Assembly: GCA_921293015.1 (NCBI GenBank)
Contig: OV121089.1
Span: forward strand, 45,703,220 to 45,767,219
DNA from: Phorcus lineatus
Lineage: Eukaryota > Mollusca > Gastropoda > Trochida > Trochidae
Direction: 5' to 3'
Length of the DNA stretch: 64,000 nt
In this document: piece by piece, positions 9,821-22,311 of the stretch
How the letters are laid out: every line of letters starts with the position of its first letter
Position numbering within the stretch: the first letter of the stretch is position 1
Position numbers and translations under genes: made by a program
Notes under the pieces: generated by a model
Told to the model about the DNA's origin: nothing
The model's database searches: none
The model's input: only the letters and a program-made list of their open reading frames with translations

Positions 9821-12800
9821 AAGCTTAAACTTAACTATAAAGAAATAAACTACAGAGGCAAGTTTTTGAAAAGGATTTTACCAATGATGGAAATATTTGT
9901 TCTGATTATTATTGATAGGAGTTGAAAAATGATCACGTAGGGATTAACCTAATATGTATAGTGCAAATTTTCATTGCACAATATTTGGCTACATATGTCA
10001 TTTCTGATGAATAAACAATTTTGAAAATGTAATTTTTACAAACATTACCGGAATGTTTTGCTTCATGTCTGTAAGGTCTTTCCCTAGATACATACCATGA
10101 TGAATAAAGCGTTTACAGATTAAGCAACCTACCGTGGGCGTGGCGTTTAGTCGCGGCTTGCCTGCTCCAGACATCATAGCGTGAATGCGTTGTCATATCC
10201 CTTTATTTATCGCTAACAAAACCTAAAAATAAACAACATAACGGAGATGATTATTTCCATCTACCGAGCCAATATAATGGCTAAATGACAATAGAATCAT
10301 ATCACAATCACGTGGGTCAATTTCGAGTAAACATTTCTGATTGTTTTTTTGTTATCGTCTGCCAACAAATAAGACGACCTAACCAATGATATGCGTTCAA
10401 ACTTATCATCATAGCGGTTCTTAGGAGAAGGTGATACACATGTGTTTATACTTATAACACCTTAATTTCGCAATACGTTTAATAAATATATAATTTAATA
10501 ACATCAATTTAATAGTTACGTCCCTGTTTGAAACTTTGGAATTTGCAAATTATTTAACAAATCATACAACTAAAAGAAGCTGTAGATTCATGAGATTGAT
10601 TACTTCTTCTTCGTTAGTAATAAGATATAAATGATATGCAACGCGTTGTTAGAACTGTACTTCGATTGTATCAGAGAGTATCATTATCAACAATGTTAAA
10701 CCGACCCTAAGTAGAATTCGTTTTACTGACATCGTCTGTTTCCTTTTTTAAAATTCTCACTAATTAGAATCAGCTAATGAAAAATGTATTTCCTTTAAAG
10801 AGTAAACAACTCGTATATCAAACCAATTCATTGCTTTCCTAAAAAATATTTTTCAGATGAAAAGATACATAGCAGAATGAAAAATCAATCAAACAATTTT
10901 ATTAGAAAATGGCGGCCACTGCACAATATATTTCACTGACTTGATGTACGCTTGTATATGCCCATTGACTCTAGATGACATTACACATGTATTATCTATC
11001 TCAATTTGAATATTTTTGTATTGTACCATGTGCCCACTTGTGTAAATAAAAATATTTTTAAAAAAATTATATGAAAGAGCTTCACGTATGAAGCGTATGA
11101 ACCTGCAGGCGGCCATTTCGGTGTGAACACCTGTTTCCATTTGATTTATGGAAATCGATCCGCATAGCTAAATCGAACTTAGTACCTTCGTTGAAAGACT
11201 TCTTACATATATTAAAAACTATTGTTTTCAAGTGGTAACATTTGTGTTCCTTTACGCTAGCTGACGTTATTTCTATAAAAACTTGCTACACGGCTACAGA
11301 GCTATTTAGTAGTCCGACATACAATTATATACTCATTTCAACGACTATACACAAAATGAAAAGATCAAATGATTTGTCAACGTTTAAGAACAATTCATAT
11401 TCCGATTCTTAGTGACACGTACATGGCAGATGTGTCCCTGACAATAGACTGAAATGGACGAGCATGATCAAGGATTAACTAGAACACAGGTCTGTTAATT
11501 TTCCTCAACACCAAAGTAATGTTTTTTCGTACGACCATAGGCTGCTAGAAAACGCATAATCAATACTTTGGGAATAAAATCAATGTCTCAACATTCGAGC
11601 ACAACGTTACAACGACGGGCACATTGTGGAGCTGACTAACGTAAATAATAAATGGGGGGTCGATGGGGTTTTAGTTCAGGTGCGCGCACGTCTAAAAGGG
11701 AATTCAAATTTAGGAAATGTTGAAAGTCATATTTCTCATACTTGATAGATATTTACAATAAAAAGTGTAGGGCATGGTAAATTTAAAACTTTATTAGTTA
11801 ATTTCCCTGTTCGCATATATATTCTTTTAATCAAGAGTCATCATTTCAATAGTTGACCTTTGACATTCATAGGGCGCACCCTTACAAAATCTCGCCCCTG
11901 AAAATAGATAAATTTGTCTTTTCTTGACAAATATGAAATTATCATTCGAGCATGAAGAGTATTTTATACTAGGGAAATGATTATATAACCAATTTATATA
12001 CTGGTAAGTAAAAGGTTTTATACAAGTATATATATTATAATACAATATAACATGTAACAAACAATATGACTACATAGAATATTTCACTCACCTTATCGTC
12101 TGGAAGCTTCAACCCGATCATACAAGGAACGCGTTTAATCTATTGCTAATCTTATCCATTTGAATCAATGAGTGGTATCTATTGACAGGCTGTTGTTCAG
12201 TTTAAATGAACTCCAAACTCCCACAGGCCTTAACCTATCAGTGGCTAACTACAGCTGAAACAGGACCAGCAGACGGCGAGGCATTCACATCGATTGTTAA
12301 GGAGACGTTCACTTCAGTCATGAAGTATAAACCTTGTGAAATCGTTTCCAGATACGTCAAGTCAGTGTATATAACCATTAAATGCTAATCTGACATGACT
12401 AAAGCATGGAACATACACCGTATCAATATCAGTAGTATATAAGCCTATTCATTGGCTGGCAATTACAACAATAACACGTGCATGTTGAACTGACATGGTT
12501 AAACTATCAATTGTCCATTCCATTTGTACGCAACACTGAGTATCACGCAGACTGTCTTACAGTCGCGATAACCCCCTTCTATTTATCCTTAACAGGACAA
12601 GCCATAGACTCTTTTACAATGTTGAAACTTAATATACTCGAATTCTCTAAGGTTTAATCCAACAGTTATTTCAGGTGGGTTTCATTTGTCATTTCTGAGT
12701 TAGATAGAGCTATTCGTTGTCAAATTGTAAATTCGCAAGCAATAGCTATTTTACACAAAGTAAAAAGCTAAGTAGCTTCAAACAAATCGTGATATAATAA

Positions 12801-13072
12801 TTTATCATCCAGAACTATGTTTCACGGGTGCTAAGGACAGAAGGGGTAATCATATCACATTGCTATGATGTCGTCAACATGCTTTCACCGCATTGAAGGT
12901 CTCAGGGTATTGAAGTGATCAGGGATGTATATTTATAATTGAACGTAATGAAAAATGATTATGAATGGTAAATAGAATATCATCTCCATGCCTTCTGTTA
13001 AAAAATAATAATAATATATTTGTAACTTTTATGATCTTTTATAATTCTACATGCCAGTTCCAGTGTTCAAAG
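9821..13072. other. long intergenic stretch, AT-rich
   Basis: Over 3 kb with no well-supported gene. Short frames at 10889-11140 and 11827-12060 (minus) and 12965-13153 (plus, running into MITE copy B) lack any coding signature. Imperfect inverted GGCGGCCATTT-type words near 10908 and 11111 could mark another small MITE but are too weak to call. The only coding-like piece is the candidate exon at 12227-12388. Confidence 0.4.
12227..12388 (+). CDS. weak candidate exon, unknown protein
   Basis: After an acceptor-like CTCCCACAG (ending 12226) the plus strand stays open to 12388 and is less AT-rich than its surroundings. It reads ALTYQWLTTAETGPADGEAF followed by a Thr/Ser- and Lys-containing segment. 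No clear donor or partner exon is visible and the family is not recognised. It may well be a chance frame. Confidence 0.18.
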   Translation, partial: ALTYQWLTTAETGPADGEAFTSIVKETFTSVMKYKPCEIVSRYVKSVYITIKC

Positions 13073-13475
13073 CTTAAAGAGCCACTCCGTGATTTTCATA
13101 ACATATCATTTACCTTTGATACGAACATAACTGTCATATGTGGTGATATATAGTCAAAACATCTTAACTTTTCATGTCCAAAAGACATAGTCATGATAAA
13201 TACTGGTTTTACATGAAAATCTAAAAACAGCCTTATAAATGCACAGAGGTTTAGATATCACGTCCAATATACATGGATACTAGTTATATAACCTAACAAA
13301 CACGATCAACTCCTAACTGCTCTCCTGGCTGTTTTAGATATGTCTCCAAATTACGTTTGACTTGTTGACGCACGCCACTGTCCGGTTTTCAACAATAATT
13401 GCAACGTTCTACCTTCATATTGTCACTGTAAAAAACAATAAGCTTTAAAATGTTTCTTTTAGGTAACAGTCGATA
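13073..13475. mobile_element. MITE-like element, copy B (inverted, truncated at array border)
   Basis: Starts with the same CTTAAAGAGCCACTCCG end as copy A and runs in the opposite orientation, clearly alignable over about 400 bp with moderate divergence and small indels. The alignment stops at GTCGATAC (about 13475), some 60 bp short of the other inverted end. The first tandem unit begins exactly there, so the array border lies inside, or replaced the end of, this element. Confidence 0.75.
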
Positions 13476-14000
13476 CTTTTACTTTTCATACATGTATGTT
13501 GTACATGATTGGGGATATTTGTGTAGTACATAGAGTTTTGTTAGAACTTGCGTTATAATTACTAAAAGTATAGATTAAATTGTTAAAGTTAATGTTGGAA
13601 TACAATTTTAATAATTCCTTCTCATAGTATCAATTTATTCCCATGCAAGAATAATGTGCAAAATATATTGATTAATCAAAATAATACGAATACTTCAGTG
13701 TACATTTGCGACTACGTGGGTTTTTAATGTGTTATTGCATTTATGAGAGCGTGACCACTTGTATCTGTAAGTACCTAATTTGATAGACGCCAAACATGTT
13801 ATTGTCACATAATAGGCTGTGGTACTAAAGTACCTTTGTACTTACTTACTTGCTCTTAGCCTAATAAAGTATTGATATTCGAATGAATAACTTCTTTCAA
13901 TACTCAAGATTTGAGATGCAGATCAGTTTTCAAAGACCTTGTAAGTGATTGTGTTGACCTGTTGATGGTGATGTGTTTCTATTCATGCTGTCAGGACTAA

Positions 14001-14074
14001 ACTCTCTCTTTCTCTCTGTCTCTCTGTCTCTGTCTGTCTGTCTCTGTCTCTGTCTGTCTCTGTCTCTGTCTCTG

Positions 14075-14155
<81 letters not shown>
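14001..14155. repeat. (TC)n/(TCTG)n tract, unit 1
   Basis: Interrupted TCTG repeats followed by a pure TC run. Any open frames here (Leu-Ser or Arg-Glu repeats) are by-products of the dinucleotide repeat. Confidence 0.95.
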
Positions 14156-14157
<2 letters not shown>

Positions 14158-15551
14158 ATATCTCTTATTCATCCCTTCTATTTTCTTTGGTGGTCCTCCT
14201 TTTCCCCTAAATATATACCTCTAGGTATTGAAACAAATGCAGAATGTATCATTTCACAAAGGTTAAATTTGGGCAGTCTTTTCTTTTCCGATTTATTTTT
14301 GGTGGTTTTCAAGTGGCATATGGACAGTCCACTCTTCATGCAGTACCTTTAGCTAATTTGCTTAACTCTTACGGGGGAAAAAAGCAGATGTAATTGTAGG
14401 CTTTATCTCAATAGGTATGTCCTGAAGACGTCAAACATGCTGAGAGTTTAACGTGTAGCGGAATAGTATTCCAAAACTAGGGACATTATGTTAAAAGCAT
14501 TTTATTTTCAAATGATGTCAGCATAATGTGGGGAACGGTCAAAATATGTTGACACTTTGACAGAGAGTTTTGAGAGGAGTGTACTGGGTAAGGAGAGTTG
14601 AGAGATACACAAGAGTAAGCTTGTAAGGACACTTGTAAACTCGGTAAAGAGCTGTATAATCCATGTGTTATTATACAGGAAGCAATGCCTTATGATGTAT
14701 TGGTTGTCATTTGCTGAATGTAAACTAACATGCATTTACATTCTGTTATAACGTCAAACTTGTCCACGAACATTTACATGATTGAGACACAAAAAACTCA
14801 ATGTTCACGTTTGAAAAAAATGGCAATGTTGTCTGCAGTCACTCTTTCCGAATTTTGACTCCTCTTGGTCAGATACATGCATTAAATGTAATTACTCTTT
14901 TGTAATCATCTAATCAGCGTAGTGTCAGCCATTATCTGTGTCTCTCAGAAAGTGCACCGTAACTTTCTCAGTGTAATGTTCAAATCATACCTAGTCATGT
15001 CTAAGACGCTTAAATATCAAGACTCAGTGTAAATTGGAATGCTTGATTCTCATGTGATTTGCAAGCTTTCTCACTAGATTATAATGAACATAAACATTCT
15101 CAAAAACGAACTTGTAAGATATTTGAAACTATAATCGCGTAAACTGGCACGTGAGAGAAACCAAAATGATTACATACTCAGTGGTCAAACAGGATATGAA
15201 TTCAAGGTGATTGGAAGAATATGCTATTCCTCTTATTGATATTTTCAAAATCCATATCATTGCTGAAACCTTTATCTTTTAATTGAATTGCGTAATCTTA
15301 CTCATTACGTTTCTAAGGAATTTTCACAAAATGTGTGCTCGTATTTCTTCTAGGTTTAAATCAGGTTGAAATGGTTATTGTCCTCGCTTTGTGTTCATTC
15401 TTTATGCTTGTCAAATTCTTTCAATGACTTTGTCATTAGCAAATGAAAACTATAATCCAAACAATTTTAGGATAAGGTGTTTTTATTTCATTCAAAAAGT
15501 CACCACACATGCATTCACAAGTCAGAGCAGAAATGTGTTGATTGTTGGCAC

Positions 15552-16163
15552 TTAGTAGGCTCCGTAACCTGAAATGAAGTAAAGACATTCAATATGTTTG
15601 TATAAAAAAGGTGGGGATACAAATTTGTATAATAAGAAGTCAAGAGGTTATATCAATCTTTCTTCAAAAGAATATTATTCTAAAACTAACATTGTAAGGT
15701 GGAAATTGATAGAGAGAATTTATATCAGAATGAAAAAACGAAAAGAAGCTGTCCTTTATGAAAAAGTTCACAGCAAGAGTATCGTACCGAACAGGAATTG
15801 TTAACCATCGCTATCTTAAGAAAAACAGGTTTTAGATTAAGGGAATAAACATTAAAGATAATTACCTAGTCCCTTCATTCCGAAGCCTCCATACATCATG
15901 GGGTTGTAAAGTCCGTGTCCGCCATACATGAACGGGCTGTAGCCATGTCCAATACCTAAGCCAAGACCAGCTCCCATTCCGTAGCCATATCCATAGCCAT
16001 AGCCGAGTCCTGCTCCCATTCCGTAACCGAGTCCACCTCCCATTCCATAGCCATAGCCACCTCCAAGGCCTCCGAAACCTCCAATACCTCCAATACCATA
16101 GTCAATAGGCTCAGCAAAAGCAGCAACAGCCAGACAGGCAACCAGAGCGATTACTTTCATCAT
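15552..16163 (-). CDS. secreted Gly/Tyr/Met-rich protein, copy 1
   Basis: Join of 15866-16163 and 15552-15568 (minus), 104 residues. The 5' UTR exon is about 16375-16423, ending at donor ACA|GTAAGT; intron 1 ends TTTGTTTCATCAG before 16171. The start is the first ATG of that exon: ATGATGAAAG at 16163. Residues 1-17 (MMKVIALVACLAVAAFA) are a signal peptide with probable cleavage before EPI. The mature chain of about 87 residues has no Cys and is built from GYG, GMG and GLG repeats, then GHGYSPFMYGGHGLYNPMMY. Intron 2 is 15569-15865, donor CTAG|GTAATT, acceptor CATTTCAG; exon 3 adds YGAY and TAA. AATAAA lies at 15482-15487. Such composition is known from shell-matrix (shematrin-like), mucus, cuticle and adhesive proteins; which applies here is not shown. 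This copy has Asp21 (EPIDYG), shared only with copy 2. Confidence 0.9.
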
Positions 16164-16444
16164 GTTTTTTTCTGATGAAACAAATACAAATAATGAAATG
16201 TAGCAGTGACAAAAACAAACAAAATCACAAAAACAAGCTACTTAAGAATTCAAAAGAACGGTGATGACAGTAATTTTTAAAATCTCACAATCGTAAATCA
16301 AACATTGCATTCAAATGGAACCTTATATATCTCTGACAAAGTCAAGTTCACTTTATAAATATTGATTTACTTACTGTTTGTGTACAGGGTGCACTGACTA
16401 CTGAAGGCAAAGTGTTGTGATGTGACTAAATTAGCGAGGGGGAT

Positions 16445-16451
16445 CTTTATA
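16445..16451 (-). promoter_or_regulatory. TATA box, copy 1
   Basis: CTATAAAGATCC on the minus strand. An initiator-like TCACATC lies 28 bp downstream (A at about 16423), giving a roughly 49-nt first exon. Further upstream (16508-16560) is a cluster of TAAT/ATTA words and an ATTGCATAAT element, candidate homeodomain or POU sites. Confidence 0.7.
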
Positions 16452-17363
16452 GTCGGAAATCTTCCTCTTTGCACCTATCCTACTGCCTCAGGCTCTGAGA
16501 CTGAAATTCTGATCAATTAGTTGATTGCATAATGTTTAATCAGGACAGCAATTAATCGCCCTTTTTACAAAACACAAACTTGGACACTGGTGAAATGATG
16601 ATATTTCCATAGAGCAAATGTGTTGTTTGTGCTTAGGATTTACTATGATGAAAAACGCTCTACGTTATTTCTTTCTTAAGAAAGCTATGATTTACCTATT
16701 AACAATTTTTAATTTTATACCAATCTTTTGTTGTTAAATTTATATTGTTAACTGATATCTTTATCCAAAGGTACAGGCATATTATTCAGAGTAATTCGAA
16801 AACTTCAAGTATTGCATGCTCAAATGTGCGCATTTTACCTTTTACTTTTCATACATGTATGTTGTACATGATTGGGGATATTTGTGTAGTACATAGAGTA
16901 TTGTTAGAACTTGCGTTATAATTACTAAAAGTATAGATTAAATTGTTAAAGTTAATGTTGGATTACGATTTCAATAATTCCTTCTAATACTATCAATTTA
17001 TTCCCATGCAAGAATAATGTGCAAAATATATTGATTAATCAAAATAATACGAATACTTCAGTGTACGTTTGCGACTACGTGGGTTTTTAATGTGTTATTG
17101 CATTTATGAGAGCGTGACCACTTGTATCTGTAAGTACCTAATTTGATAAACGCCAAACATGTTATTGTCACATAATAGGCTGTGGTACTAAAGTACCTTT
17201 GTACTTACTTACTTGCTCTTAGCCTAATAAAGTATTGATATTCGAATGAATAATTTCTTTCAATACTCAAGATTTGAGATGCAGATCAGTTTTCAAAGAC
17301 CTTGTAAGTGATTGTGTTGACCTGTTGATGGTGATGTGTTTCTATTCATGCTGTCAGGACTAA

Positions 17364-17417
17364 ACTCTCTCTTTCTCTCTGTCTCTCTGTCTCTGTCTCT
17401 GTCTCTGTCTCTCTCTG

Positions 17418-17496
<79 letters not shown>
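17364..17496. repeat. (TC)n/(TCTG)n tract, unit 2
   Basis: About 133 bp of TCTG-interrupted then pure TC repeat, about 0.9 kb upstream of the copy 1 promoter. Confidence 0.95.
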
Positions 17497-17498
<2 letters not shown>

Positions 17499-18891
17499 AT
17501 ATCTCTTATTCATCCCTTCTATTTTCTTTGGTGGTCCTCCTTTTGCCCTAAATATATACCTCTAGGTATTGAAACAAATGCAGAATGTATCATTTCACAA
17601 AGGTTAAATTTGGGCAGTCTTTTCTTTTCCGATTTATTTTGGTGGTTTTCAAGTGGCATATGGACAGTCCACTCTTCATGCAGTACCTTTAGCTAATTTG
17701 CTTAACTCTTACGGGGGAAACAAGCAGATGTAATTGTAGGCTTTATCTCAATAGGTATGTCCTGAAGACATCAAACATGCTGAGAGTTTAACGTGTAGCG
17801 GAATAGTATTCCAAAACTAGGGACATTATGTTAAAAGCATTTTATTTTCAAATGATGTCAGCATAATGTGGGGAACGGTCAAAATATGTTGACACTTTGA
17901 CAGAGAGTTTTGAGAGGAGTGTACTGGGTAAGGAGAGTTGAGAGATACACAAGAGTAAGCTTGTAAGGACACTTGTAAACTCGGTAAAGAGCTGTATAAT
18001 CCATGTGTTATTATACAGGAAGCAATGCCTTATGATGTATTGGTTGTCATTTGCTGAATGTAAACTAACATGCATTTACATTCTGTTATAACTTCAAACT
18101 TGTCCACGAACATTTACATGATTGAGACACAAAAAACTCAATGTTCACGTTTGAAAAAAATGGCAATGTTGTCTGCAGTCACTCTTTCCGAATTTTGACT
18201 CCTCTTGGTCAGATACATGCATTAAATGTAATTACTCTTTTGTAATCATCTAATCAGCGTAGTGTCAGCCATTATCTGTGTCTCTCAGAAAGTGCACCGT
18301 AACTTTCTCAGTGTAATGTTCAAATCATACCTAGTCATGTCTAAGACGCTTAAATATCAAGACTCAGTGTAAATTGGAATGCTATATTCTCATGTGATTT
18401 GCAAGCTTTCTCACTAGATTATAATGAACATAAACATTCTCAAAAACGAACTTGTAAGATATTTGAAACTATAATCGTGTAAACTGGCACGTGAGAGAAA
18501 CCAAAATGATTACATACTCAGTGGTCAAACAGGATATGAATTCAAGGTGATTGGAAAAATATGCTATTCCTCTTATTGATATTTTCAAAATCCATATCAT
18601 TGCTGAAACCTTTATCTTTTAATTGAATTGCGTAATCTTACTCATTACGTTTCTAAGGAATTTTCACAAAATGTGTGCTCATATTTCTTCTAGGTTTAAA
18701 TCAGGTTGAAATGTTTATTGTCCTCGCTTTGTGTTCATTCTTTATGCTTGTCAAATTCTTTCAATGACTTTGTCATTAGCAAATGAAAACTATAATCCAA
18801 ACAATTTTAGGATAAGGTGTTTTTATTTCATTCAAAAAGTCACCACACATGCATTCACAAGTCAGAGCAGAAATGTGTTGATTGTTGGCAC

Positions 18892-19503
18892 TTAGTAGGC
18901 TCCGTAACCTGAAATGAAGTAAAGACATTCAATATGTTTGTATAAAAAAGGTGGGGATACAAATTTGTATAATAAGAAGTCAATAGGTTATATCAATCTT
19001 TCTTCAAAAGAATATTATTCTAAAACTAACATTGTAAGGTGAAAATTGATAGAGAGAATTTATATCAGAATGAAAAAACGAAAAGAAGCTGTCCTTTATG
19101 AAAAAGTTCACAGCAAGAGTATCGTACCGAACAGGAATTGTCAACCATCGCTATCTTAAGAAAAACAGGTTTTAGATTAAGGGAATAAACATTAAAGATA
19201 ATTACCTAGTCCCTTCATTCCGAAGCCTCCATACATCATGGGGTTGTAAAGTCCGTGTCCGCCATACATGAACGGGCTGTAGCCATGTCCAATACCTAAG
19301 CCAAGACCAGCTCCCATTCCGTAGCCATATCCATAGCCATAGCCGAGTCCTGCTCCCATTCCGTAACCGAGTCCACCTCCCATTCCATAGCCATAGCCAC
19401 CTCCAAGACCTCCGAAACCTCCAATACCTCCAATACCATAGTCAATAGGCTCAGCAAAAGCAGCAACAGCCAGACAGGCAACCAGAGCGATTACTTTCAT
19501 CAT
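18892..19503 (-). CDS. secreted Gly/Tyr/Met-rich protein, copy 2
   Basis: Join of 19206-19503 and 18892-18908 (minus), 104 residues; AATAAA at 18822-18827. Same architecture as copy 1: 17-residue signal peptide, Cys-free Gly-rich mature chain, C-terminus GLGYGAY after splicing. The protein is identical to copy 1, including Asp21. A six-T run before the ATG places an open frame of 18 more codons upstream, but that segment is intron 1 with its acceptor, and copies 1 and 3 (seven Ts) break it, so MMKV is kept as the start. Confidence 0.9.
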
Positions 19504-19783
19504 GTTTTTTCTGATGAAACAAATACAAATAATGAAATGTAGCAGTGACAAAAACAAACAAAATCACAACAACAAGCTACTTAAGAATTCAAAAGAACGG
19601 TGATGACAGTAATTTTTAAAATCTCACAATCGTAAATCAAACATTGCATTCAAATGGAACCTTATATATCTCTGACAAAGTCAAGTTCACTTTATAAATA
19701 TTGATTTACTTACTGTTTGTGTACAGGGTGCACTGACTACTGAAGGCAAAGTGTTGTGATGTGACTAAATTAGCGAGGGGGAT

Positions 19784-19790
19784 CTTTATA
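19784..19790 (-). promoter_or_regulatory. TATA box, copy 2
   Basis: TATAAAG, placed as in copy 1; predicted first exon about 19714-19762, ending at GTAAGT. Confidence 0.7.
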
Positions 19791-20703
19791 GTCGGAAATC
19801 TTCCTCTTTGCACCTATCCTACTGCCTCAGGCTCTGAGACTGAAATTCTGATCAATTAGTTGATTGCATAATGTTTAATCAGGACAGCAATTAATCGCCC
19901 TTTTTACAAAACACAAACTTGGACACTGGTGAAATGATGATATTTCCATAGAGCAAATGTGTTGTTTGTGCTTAGGATTTACTATGATGAAAAACGCTCT
20001 ACGTTATTTCTTTCTTAAGAAAGCTATGATTTACCTATTAACAATTTTTAATTTTATACCAATCTTTTGTTGTTAAATTTATATTGTTAACTGATATCTT
20101 TATCCAAAGGTACAGGCATATTATTCAGAGTAATTCGAAAACTTCAAGTATTGCATGCTCAAATGTGCGCATTTTACCTTTTACTTTTCATACATGTATG
20201 TTGTACATGATTGGGGATATTTGTGTAGTACATAGAGTATTGTTAGAACTTGCGTTATAATTACTAAAAGTATAGATTAAATTGTTAAAGTTAATGTTGG
20301 ATTACGATTTCAATAATTCCTTCTAATACTATCAATTTATTCCCATGCAAGAATAATGTGCAAAATATATTGATTAATCAAAATAATACGAATACTTCAG
20401 TGTACGTTTGCGACTACGTGGGTTTTTAATGTGTTATTGCATTTATGAGAGCGTGACCACTTGTATCTGTAAGTACCTAATTTGATAAACGCCAAACATG
20501 TTATTGTCACATAATAGACTGTGGTACTAAAGTACCTTTGTACTTACTTACTTGCTCTTAGCCTAATAAAGTATTGATATTCGAATGAATAATTTCTTTC
20601 AATACTCAAGATTTGAGATGCAGATCAGTTTTCAAAGACCTTGTAAGTGATTGTGTTGACCTGTTGATGGTGATGTGTTTCTATTCATGCTGTCAGGACT
20701 AAA

Positions 20704-20796
20704 CTCTCTCTTTCTCTCTGTCTCTCTGTCTCTGTCTCTGTCCCTGTCTGTCTGTTTCTGTCTCTGTCTCTGTCTCTGTCTCTGTCTCTGTCTCTG

Positions 20797-20829
<33 letters not shown>

Positions 20830-20836
20830 GTCTCTG

Positions 20837-20907
<71 letters not shown>
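20704..20907. repeat. (TC)n/(TCTG)n tract, unit 3
   Basis: About 204 bp with a long block of TCTCTG hexamers before the pure TC run. Confidence 0.95.
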
Positions 20908-20909
<2 letters not shown>

Positions 20910-22311
20910 ATATCTCTTATTCATCCCTTCTATTTTCTTTGGTGGTCCTCCTTTTCCCCTAAATATATACCTCTCAGTCGATAGGTATTGAAACAAATGA
21001 AGAATGTATCATTTCACAAAGGTTAAATTTGGGCAGTCTTTTCTTTTCCGACTTATTTTTGGTGGTTTTCAAGTGGCATATGGACAGTCCACTCTTCATG
21101 CAGTACCTTTAGCTAATTTGCTTAACTCTTACGGGGGAAACAAGCAGATGTAATTGTAGGCTTTATCTCAATAGGTATGTCCTGAAGACATCAAACATGC
21201 TGAGAGTTTAACGTGTAGCGGAATAGTATTCCAAAACTAGGGACATTATGTTAAAAGCATTTTATTTTCAAATGATGTCAGCATAATGTGGGGAACGGTC
21301 AAAATATGTTGACACTTTGACAGAGAGTTTTGAGAGGAGTGTACTGGGTAAGGAGAGTTGAGAGATACACAAGAGTAAGCTTGTAAGGACACTTGTAAAC
21401 TCGGTAAAGAGCTGTATAATCCATGTGTAATTATACAGGAAGCAATGCCTTATGATGTATTGGTTGTCATTTGCTGAATGTAAACTAACATGCATTTACA
21501 TTCTGTTATAACTTCAAACTGGTCCACGAACATTTACATGATTGAGACACACAAAACTCAATGTTCACGTTTGAAAAAAATGGCAATGTTGTCTGCAGTC
21601 ACTCTTTCCGAATTTTGACTCCTCTTGGTCAGATATATGCATTAAATGTAATTACTCTTTTGTAATCATCTAATCAGCGTAGTGTCAGCCATTATCTGTG
21701 TCTCTCAGAAAGTGCACCGTATCTTTCTCAGTGTAATGTTCAAATCATACCTAGTCATGTCTAAGACGCTTAAATATCAAGACTCAGTGTAAATTGGAAT
21801 GCTATATTCTCATGTGATTTGCAAGCTTTCTCACTAGATTATAATGAACATAAACATTCTCAAAAACGAACTTGTAAGATATTTGAAACTATAATCGTGT
21901 AAACTGGCACGTGAGAGAAACCAAAATGATTACATACTCAGTGGTCAAACAGGATATGAATTCAAGGTGATTGGAAGAATATGCTATTCCTCTTATTGAT
22001 ATTTTCAAAATCCATATCATTGCTGAAACCTTTATCTTTTAATTGAATTGCGTAATCTTACTCATTACGTTTCTAAGGAATTTTCACAAAATGTGTGCTC
22101 GTATTTCTTCTAGGTTTAAATCAGGTTGAAATGTTTATTGTCCTCGCTTTGTGTTCATTCTTTATGCTTGTCAAATTCTTTCAATGACTTTGTCATTAGC
22201 AAATGAAAACTATAATCCAAACAATTTTAGGATAACGTGTTTTTATTTCATTCAAAAAGTCACCACACATGCATTCACAAGTCAGAGCAGAAATGTGTTG
22301 ATTGTTGGCAC

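Larger units (their letters stand above)
13476..16839. repeat. tandem unit 1 (3,364 bp)
   Basis: First unit, bordering MITE copy B. It carries some private variants, including A in GACGTC near 14430 where units 2-15 read GACATC-type sequence, consistent with an edge unit less affected by homogenisation. Confidence 0.95.
16840..20178. repeat. tandem unit 2 (3,339 bp)
   Basis: Begins at TTTTACTTTTCATAC. Shares the EPID codon with unit 1 and the GCTATATTCTC variant with units 3-7. Confidence 0.95.

Noticed and set aside
10900-11130. Possible third MITE bounded by inverted GGCGGCCATTT-like words
   Set aside because: Only about 11-14 bp match with gaps, no further terminal similarity and no second copy in the window.
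13930-14224. Leu-Ser and Arg-Glu/Arg-Asp repeat frames over the TC tracts in each unit
   Set aside because: Translation of a dinucleotide microsatellite in six frames; lengths follow the tract length and frames break between units.
14508-14735. 75-codon minus-strand frame (MHVSLHS...) present in all 15 units, with AATAAA just after its stop
   Set aside because: The units are so young that an open frame persists without selection. The differences I can see among copies (for example N/Y, L/F, Q/H, P/L, D/N, I/N) all change the amino acid, there is no credible upstream promoter or signal peptide, and composition is not coding-like. A dN/dS test on the unit alignment would settle it.
15956-16141. 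61-64-codon alternative frame (MPVWLLLLLLSLL...) inside exon 2 of every copy
   Set aside because: Shadow frame of the Gly-rich gene on the same strand. Its hydrophobic start is the signal-peptide coding sequence read in another frame.
19504-19557. 18-residue N-terminal extension (MFLSLLHFIICICFIRKN) before MMKV in most copies
   Set aside because: This segment is the 3' end of intron 1, including its pyrimidine tract and CATCAG acceptor; copies 1 and 3 have one extra T that breaks the extension.
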